Positions 57,523-64,000 of a stretch of DNA of 64,000 nt are shown here, piece after piece. The DNA lies in contig JAUEDM010000005.1 of assembly GCA_033439685.1 (NCBI GenBank), positions 744,001-808,000 of the forward strand, in the 5' to 3' direction. Every line of letters begins with the position of its first letter. Positions within the stretch are counted from its first letter, which is position 1. Both the position numbers and the translations under genes were made by a program. The notes under the pieces are model-generated. The model ran no database searches and was not told where the DNA came from. It saw only the letters and a list, made by a program, of their open reading frames with translations. The stretch is from Apodospora peruviana (Eukaryota; Ascomycota; Sordariomycetes; Sordariales; Lasiosphaeriaceae).

Positions 57523-59458
57523 TTTGAGTTTGGTGTGTTGGTTGGTAATGGTTAAAGTTGGAGGATTTGTTTGTTGTTGTGTTGTGTTGCTGTTTGGAAA
57601 AAGACGCTTTGATGATTTGAGTTGTTTGTGTGTGGTGATGTCGAATTGATATTGTTTTGTTTCGTTTGCCGGGTTATCACGAACCTTTAAATGCAAACTC
57701 TCAGTCTCACCTCTCTCGGTCGCAGACATGGTTCCGACGGGACCGTCATCAAAACGACCCATCAAGCGAGCCTCATCAGGTCTCACCTCCATCCGGGTCA
57801 TCGCAACCGAAAACTGCCGACCTGGGAATAGCTTTCTTACACGGAGGTAGAGCGGAAAGGCCCGCCCCCGGCTGGCTGTACTTAGCGGTCATCGGTCGGA
57901 TACTTTCCCTTTCCGAGCTCCTCTGCGCCCGACTTGGGGACCGGCTGTTTGGAAGTGAACATATGACCACTGCAGCGTAAGGTAAGGGCGGGGGAGGAGT
58001 GAGCGAGCATCTCAGCCACCCGGGACCTGCATGAACCCGGAGCATGTTCGACAAATAAAAACACTCCCGGGGGGGGGGGGGGGGGGGGGGGGGGATGACG
58101 TCCCGTCATAATCTCGGACTAGGGCCACGTGTGCCTCGCAAATCCGTACTAGAACCAGCATACGGGCCGCTCTGATTGGCCATATCAGGTTTAAAGGTTA
58201 GTGATAGCTGTTATTTTTAGCTTTAAGGTTGTGGTTGGCGACGAGACACTGCCAATGATGGCCTTGTGGTCCTGGCTCCGGTAGGAGTCCGGCAATTGCA
58301 TTTCCAGCTGGGCCAGAGCCTGCTTTCGACAAGTGCCTGGTGGGAGTTGGGCTGCCAAGGTCGCCGCCGCCGCTCGAAGGCCTCTGTCGACCAGTCTTGT
58401 CACTGCATCTGCCGCCCAAACCTTTTGTCTTCCAATGCTCGCGCTTAACAGTCTTGGCTACTCTTAAATTCAGTCATTCAACCTTGGGAGCAAAACCAAG
58501 ACGAACGTGTTATTGCAGATATCGTGTGAGACGCCGAGAATATATGCTTCCACTAAGAAAAGAAACAAAAGACAAAAACACCATCCAGATGCTCGCGCAG
58601 CGAAATCTTATTCTTTCTCTTGCAAAGCGTCACTGTGTCACAGCAATGAGTCTTCCCGGGGGGCGAAGCAGAATCTGATTTGGCGTTCTCGTGAGAGGCA
58701 GGCTTGCGAGTGTGGTGTTGTTGATGAACCACCGAGACCACAGCGGCAGGTCTGCGTCGCTGACCTACCTCGCTCCTATGAGTCCTATCCCACCAGACGC
58801 ACACGACTACCGGCCAGGTCGACGCATCGATACTCCATACCACTCGATGGAACTGACAGTGCAACAAATCGAGCATTTTGTCGGAAACGCTGTGGATCAG
58901 CTGATATAAACCCACTTTCTTTGGGACATCATTATAACATTGGTCAAGCGGGCAACTAACTCTGGATGGAAAGGCAAGACCGGATCGGCATATGACAGTC
59001 AAATGGAGACGAAAGGGCCGTCGATAGGGTATATAAGGCTGTGCTGTGGTACACAGATATAAACTACCGGAATACTCGATAACCATCAATCTTGCCAGGG
59101 GGGATGATTTGGCGGAAGTCGCTTTGCAATTCAACTCCTTACTCTATCTTTCACTACAACGTGAACAACTGGTTAAGCCTGCGAGACGGATTCTGACTAA
59201 CCTTCAAAGATGATGTACAATACTCAATCATCGACTTCTAAATACGTGTCGATGTGCCAGATTGGAGGTTCTGCACCGTGGAGTCTGTTCTATTGTCTAT
59301 AAATCCTCGTTCTTAGCTGGACCCAAGATGCGGTTCTTATCCTCGGCATCGCAACACTCGCCTACTCGCTCGCGCATTCCCGACAATTTGGCAGAACCAA
59401 TACTAAACGCACACACATTTTCGTCCACAAATATACGACAAATACCTCCCTCATCAAG
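57523..59458. other. Intergenic region with a 26-G tract
   Basis: About 1.9 kb. A run of 26 G is at 58069-58094. A 193-codon minus-strand frame (58553-59134) overlaps other frames and has no family or signal; I regard it as chance. No gene is seen. Confidence 0.45.
58069..58094. repeat. 26-G homopolymer, intergenic
   Basis: The longest homopolymer of the window, 26 G, in the region upstream of the tandem small genes. Confidence 0.85.
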
Positions 59459-59884
59459 ATGTCGGCCCATTCCCAAAACTCGACGATTGTCCCCATGCTC
59501 CTCTTCAACGCATTCACCTTTGACAAGTGTTGGGCGGTCCATCTGGGCTTCAGAGCTGGCGGCGTGACACTCCGCGTGAACTGGCTCGGAAAAGGCACGG
59601 CGAAAAAGATCGCCGACATGATCCAAACTAACGCGCCAGGCCTTACGGGTTGGACAATAAACGTAAGTCACGACGGCAACCAACCCGTGAATTCTGGATA
59701 ACCGCGAACTTTCAGCTAATCCGTCATGTAGAAGGCGTACAATATAAAGGGCAAACCTAGGGTGGAGATCTTCGTCCCCAACTGGAGCATGTATCAGTGT
59801 CCAATGGACCCAAAGCAGCAAAGGACTGTGGCAGAAGGTGAAGAACTGGAAATCGCTCTCTCAATTATGGAATTTGGCAGTTAA
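59459..59884 (+). CDS. Small protein of unknown function, tandem copy A
   Basis: Two exons, 59459-59662 and 59732-59884 (69-nt intron, phase 0), give 118 residues. The core AGGVTLRVNWLGKGTAKKI then ADMIQ, LTGW, VEIFVPNWSMYQ matches the neighbouring gene at 60344-60719 (EGGVFFKVNW, KEMIQ, LTGV, VVIFISNCSMDQ), with the intron at the same place. It has no signal peptide or membrane segment. The family is not recognised. Tandem duplication is further supported by similar sequence after both stops (atggaggatgatt followed by tacttcac). Confidence 0.62.
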
Positions 59885-60343
59885 GGGGGGGCTACTACTT
59901 TAATAGGTATGCGTATGGAGGATGATTAGGGGGGCACCGGGGTTTACTTCACTGAGAAGTTGACCTTATAGTTGTGCTTTTTTCTTCTTTTTGTTCGATA
60001 TGTTTTAGGGGTGGGGGGGTTTTTTTTTTCTTGGAATGTGAGTCCTATAGGCACTTAGGTACCCTTTGAAAGATGACCAAGCACTATTTCTCCTTCTCGG
60101 GTAAGATATCCTTGTATTGTTCGTTCCCGCTTAATACTGCCGGCTACCTATATATACCTCTGCCGGGATTTAAGGCCTTTAGTGAATTACATTGCCAGGT
60201 CCTAACCTAGACAAGAAAATGTCTTTCATATCTTAACACATAACTTAAGTTATGTTTTCCAAGACAAGTACTGCTAGATATGAAAACCGATTAGCTTAAA
60301 TCTGGTAATGAATACTAGTAGGACTAGATATACGTCTCAGTAG
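59885..60343. other. Region between tandem copies
   Basis: About 460 bp holding the 3' flank of copy A, with a G/T-rich stretch near 60010-60040. No further gene is seen. Confidence 0.5.
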
Positions 60344-60719
60344 ATGAATTTAGCGCTATGGAGCAGATACGAAGGTCCTTTTCTTGTCCAGTTTAGGGCT
60401 TGGCAAGTGACAACACTGAGGCGGCAGAGGGTGTACTACGACAAAGCTCGTTGGAACCCCGACTCGGGCGCTAAAGAAGGCGGTGTGTTTTTCAAGGTGA
60501 ACTGGTCCAAAGACAAAGTGAAGGAGATGATCCAGATACGTAATACCTACAGGGCAGAGCTGACGGGTGTGAGAATGGAGGTAAGTTTCGAGGACACCAT
60601 GCTTTGAAGCCCGTCCGTACGCGACTAACTTCCAATTATCCATGTAGCGGGTTAAGGATCGGGTGGTGATCTTTATCTCCAACTGCAGCATGGATCAGAG
60701 TTTTATGCATCCATGGTAG
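60344..60719 (+). CDS. Small protein of unknown function, tandem copy B
   Basis: Two exons, 60344-60580 and 60648-60719 (67-nt intron, phase 0), give 102 residues. It shares its core with the copy at 59459-59884 and the intron falls at the same codon position relative to the MIQ/LTG motif. The first 45 residues differ completely, and the C-terminus is about 25 residues shorter (ends SFMHPW). It may be a shortened or decaying duplicate. Function is unknown. Confidence 0.55.
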
Positions 60720-61494
60720 ATATTCGTGGACGAAGAACTGTGAGAGGCGCGCATGGAGGATGATTGGGGGTCTACTTCACCAAGAAGTTGCCTCTCATTT
60801 TTGGTTTCGCTGTCTCTTGGACGACTCTTGGCAATCAACATAACACACACTTCAGGGGAGGGAGAATGCCAACTATTCTTGACCTTTTGCCAGGTCTGGA
60901 AACCATGGGTCGGCACTTAGGTCGATAACCGAATAAAAGAGTATTTCTCTCTCCGGCAAGCCATGCCCGTATTCTTTGTTCATTCTCACTCGGCAATGCC
61001 GGCTACGTATTATGCTCGACCTTTGGCGGGTGAACGGGGTTTAACCTAGTAGTTGAGCCCATCATGAGGAAACCCCCCTTATGTTACAAAGTGTGATAAA
61101 CTCCCCGTATATATGAGACAACAGAATATATAATGCTGTAGCCGCTGGACTAGACAGATTCGCTTAACTAGGACTTAGGATGTTATCGTACGGATTACCG
61201 TTGCCGTAGTACCTGAGTCGATAGTAACGTGACATTATATATGCATAACCTTTAGCTCACCGATCCTAATATGCTCTACCTAGGGAAAAAGATCAAAGGA
61301 GCTTAAAATGCCAGCTGTCGTCCTACAAAATGGAATAATAATCGGTATTAGAAGCAGTAAAATGATAGAAACCAATCGTTGCCTGCACGTGGTTTATGCC
61401 CAACTCTGATACAGCTCCAAATGACCAGAACCACCCCATCCTCTCACCCCGTTCTAGCTCTCGGTAGCCACATAATCAAGAAATCGCCACCCCC
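60720..61494. other. Intergenic region, no gene seen
   Basis: About 770 bp, AT-rich, between copy B and the end of the convergent zinc-finger gene. It includes the 3' flank similar to that of copy A. No gene is seen. Confidence 0.5.
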
Positions 61495-63832
61495 TTAACC
61501 ACTGGCAGGTATTCCCTCCAGCTGTCTCTTGAGCATCTCAAGCACCTCTCGTGTAGTAACGACACGTTCCTCGACCTGCTGCCGGGCTTGCCGTTTCGCA
61601 TGAAGCGCCTCCTCCATGGCTTGGATCTCTTTGTCGGTCACGTTAAGCTCGTCAACATCAGCCTCGTAGCACTTCTCGTGGAATCCAATCCTCTCGGAAA
61701 GAGTCGGCTTCCCATCGGCTGACTTTTCCTCCACACTGGGTGTCTTGCGTTGGGTCTGGCGAATCGAGGTTCCCCCGTCCAGCTGTGGCGGGGGCACCGA
61801 AATCCGAACGTCCGAGACCGGGACAGCCGATGCGGACCCGGGACTGCTTGTTTCGTCTGATGGTGTGTCACTCGCATCATCACGGCCTATAGTTGGAGAG
61901 CCAACTGCATTCGCATCGTCATGATTCAAGCCATGTGGCCGAGCAGAGAGAGCGGAGAGTACGGCAGGAGGTCCGTTGGAAGTGAACCGGTGGCGTGCCT
62001 TTGACAACCTCCGGTCTGGTTTGCATGATTTATTCCGTAGGTGTTCCAAGAGCTTGTCTTGTCGCCGAAAGCCGTTACCCTCGGCCGATTTCCTGCATTG
62101 AGGGTTTGGGCAACGGAACTCGGGCCTGTCGGAACCTGCAAACTCCCCATGTTTCTGCTCGCGTTTGTGCCGACGGAAGATATCCTTTCTATCAAACTGC
62201 TCTGCACAATCCGGGCATGTAAAAGAATCCGCCCTAGCCGATCTGAAGAACAGATGTTAGCTCACGGGTTGTGAAACGTCCTCAATAATAGACTTACAGA
62301 GCACCATTCGTCCTCAGCGTCCTGTTAGGAGCACTCTGAATGACATCCCGTCCCACTTCGGATGGATTGTGAGTGTTCCGATTCTGGGCAAACGAAGTTG
62401 CCGGATCCAGGTGCTGGAAATTCCAATTCGAATTTTGGTTTGCAGAAGACTGTGTTGATCCAATCATCGGGTTCGACGCCAGTGGCGCCTGATGCGGCGA
62501 AGTTGTGACGAGGCTCGCAGGATTCATGTTTGGTGAAGCCGAGAGAGCAGGAAAAATGTCTTGGTTTGACAACATGGTCAACAGGTCGCTTGATAGGTAA
62601 GACTCTCTGAAGCTATCGTGAACCGGTAGTGCAGAGAATTCCCGTTCCATGAATGTGGGATGGGAAGTCGTCAGGTCAGGGCTCCCGAACCCGTACAATG
62701 AACTGAAGCCATCACTGGCTTCACAAATTGCAGAAAGATCCACTGTCTCGCCGTAAGCTGCTGCACAAACCCAAATGCAGTTGAGGGACATACCGTCAGC
62801 GTCGAGATCTCGCTCCCGCTGTGGCTGCCTCGGCAGCAGTGAGGGATCCTCCCTCGGGCTGGCCTGGTTCTGAATGAACATCCAACAAACCCCCCAAAGC
62901 ACAACGAGTGCTGGCCATATGGTCCATGGCATCGTCGTACAGAGGTGCCGTATCCCACTTGGGAATTCATCAAAGAAGCGGTAAAGGAGCAAAAGGTAGA
63001 CCAAGGTTTCAAAGTCGGCTCGCCAAAATCGTTTATAGAGTCGGTCGAGGATGTCTTCGGTCATCTGAACCAATCTTAGTAACTCTCCATGGGCCCCTTG
63101 GCCTAGCTTGGAAATGAAGTGATATATCAAGTCAAGGGTAGAAAGCGGCTCCGTTTCAGTTTTCCTATGTTTTAATACCGGACACTTGAGGGCAAGGCTC
63201 GCCAAGGGGTGGTTGGCGGCAGGGAGGAGGAAGACGTGATTCCGAGTCCGCCATCGTTCGTCGCCGAGTATGGCGTCGTCGAGGTCACTCCACGTGTTCT
63301 GGGCATTATCGATTTCAAGACATTTCTTTTCGACCATAACCAGGCCGGCGTAAATCGCCTTAACTTCAGCGACAAGCTGCTCCTGGGAAATTGGCCTTGT
63401 CTCCGGTTCTTTGATCAACTCAGTCGAGTCATCACGCCAATTGCTAGACTGGTTGGAACTGCGGGTTTGTGGACCAGACTGTGACAAGCGAGATGGGTGG
63501 TTGGCAGCGACATTAGCCCTGTTGTATGATGAGTGACGGGGTTGGGGCCGTAGGGCAGGATCTTCATCTGGGTGCCACAACCTGCCCCTCTGGTTATCCC
63601 TGACATCTTGATGTGGAGGGCCACGGTCGAAATCAGCGCGGCTGTCGTCACCCTGGAGAGGAGGCTCGTCCGACACGTAGGCTGGGCGGCGCTTTGGACC
63701 GGCGGTTGGAGATGCCGATGGACGATGGGGGGCCGGCGAAGGTGCAATGAACTCCGTGTCATCCTCCCACTTGGCTCTCGGTGGCCTGGCGCTTTCACAC
63801 CAAGATCCGACTGCGGTGAGCTCTGGAGCCAT
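61495..63832 (-). CDS. C2H2 zinc-finger protein with possible membrane segment
   Basis: Two exons, 63832-62298 and 62242-61495 (55-nt intron, phase 2), give 760 residues. The ATG at 63832 starts MAPELTAVGSWCESARPPRA; the frame is open to 63991, and ATGs at 63940 and 63991 are alternatives. The long N-terminal region is Pro/Ser/Arg-rich, with helices and a hydrophobic stretch (TIWPALVVLWGVCWMFI, near residues 300-318). The C2H2 finger is in exon 2: C521, C524, H537 and H543 (x2, x12, x5). A second, looser Cys/His group (CPNPQC to HLRNKSC) follows. The C-terminus is coiled-coil-like (about residues 700-750). Such proteins are usually nuclear transcription factors; a membrane helix would be unusual and may instead be a buried helix. 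Confidence 0.72.
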
Positions 63833-64000
63833 GTCGAAGTTGTGCTCCGAGTTGTCGCGATGCTGGTGGTCATGTGACTCGTCTGGGCAGCCAGCCTGCC
63901 ACTTCTGCCCACCGAATTTCCCGAGTGTGTATGACCCCATCTTCAAGCTTGCAGGCCCGATTAGAGCATTGCATGAAGAGGAGTTGAACAACAGGGGGTG

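Noticed and set aside
58553..59134. A 193-codon minus-strand frame
   Set aside because: No family features, odd composition, and overlap with plus-strand frames. Probably chance.

Overview
The window is nuclear DNA of a filamentous ascomycete. Genes are monocistronic and scattered on both strands. They carry short GT-AG introns (about 45-120 nt) with CTAAC/CTGAC-like branch points. Many products have fungal-type N-terminal signal peptides, and the families are typical of Pezizomycotina: LysM proteins, chitin-binding GH18 chitinase, DUF7708/NACHT-like protein, Clr5-like protein, AAA ATPase with a DUF7025-like region. A Sordariomycete is likely but cannot be proved from the sequence. There is no rDNA, CRISPR array, operon or bacterial feature. 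All gene models below were built by joining open frames across splice sites so that phase is kept; none is backed by transcripts.

Layout. 0-6 kb: the 3' end of a Ser/Thr-rich protein, a large secreted Cys-containing protein (minus), and a secreted protein with an HExxH motif resembling M35 metallopeptidases. 6-16 kb: two F-box-like proteins, a decayed membrane-protein gene, a Pol III-type tRNA-like element, and a DUF7708/NACHT-like protein. 16-26 kb: a large AAA ATPase, a RecQ DNA helicase and a class I glutamine amidotransferase. 26-30 kb: a Clr5-like gene with a damaged domain, divergent from a membrane protein, then a small secreted protein.

31-48 kb is rich in secreted, cell-wall-directed genes: an SGNH hydrolase, a GH18 chitinase with hevein-type chitin-binding modules, an astacin-like metzincin protease, a nine-module LysM protein, a double-psi beta-barrel-like protein and a small Cys-rich protein. 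The pairing of a chitin-binding chitinase with a multi-LysM protein is the clearest functional theme: one cleaves chitin, the other binds it.

48-64 kb: a YtcJ-like amidohydrolase broken by one frameshift, a secreted FAD oxidoreductase, a protein with a fungal STAND-type N-terminus, another small secreted protein, a tandemly duplicated pair of small unknown genes, and a C2H2 zinc-finger protein with a possible membrane segment. Long G/C homopolymers (16-26 nt) occur in introns and intergenic DNA.
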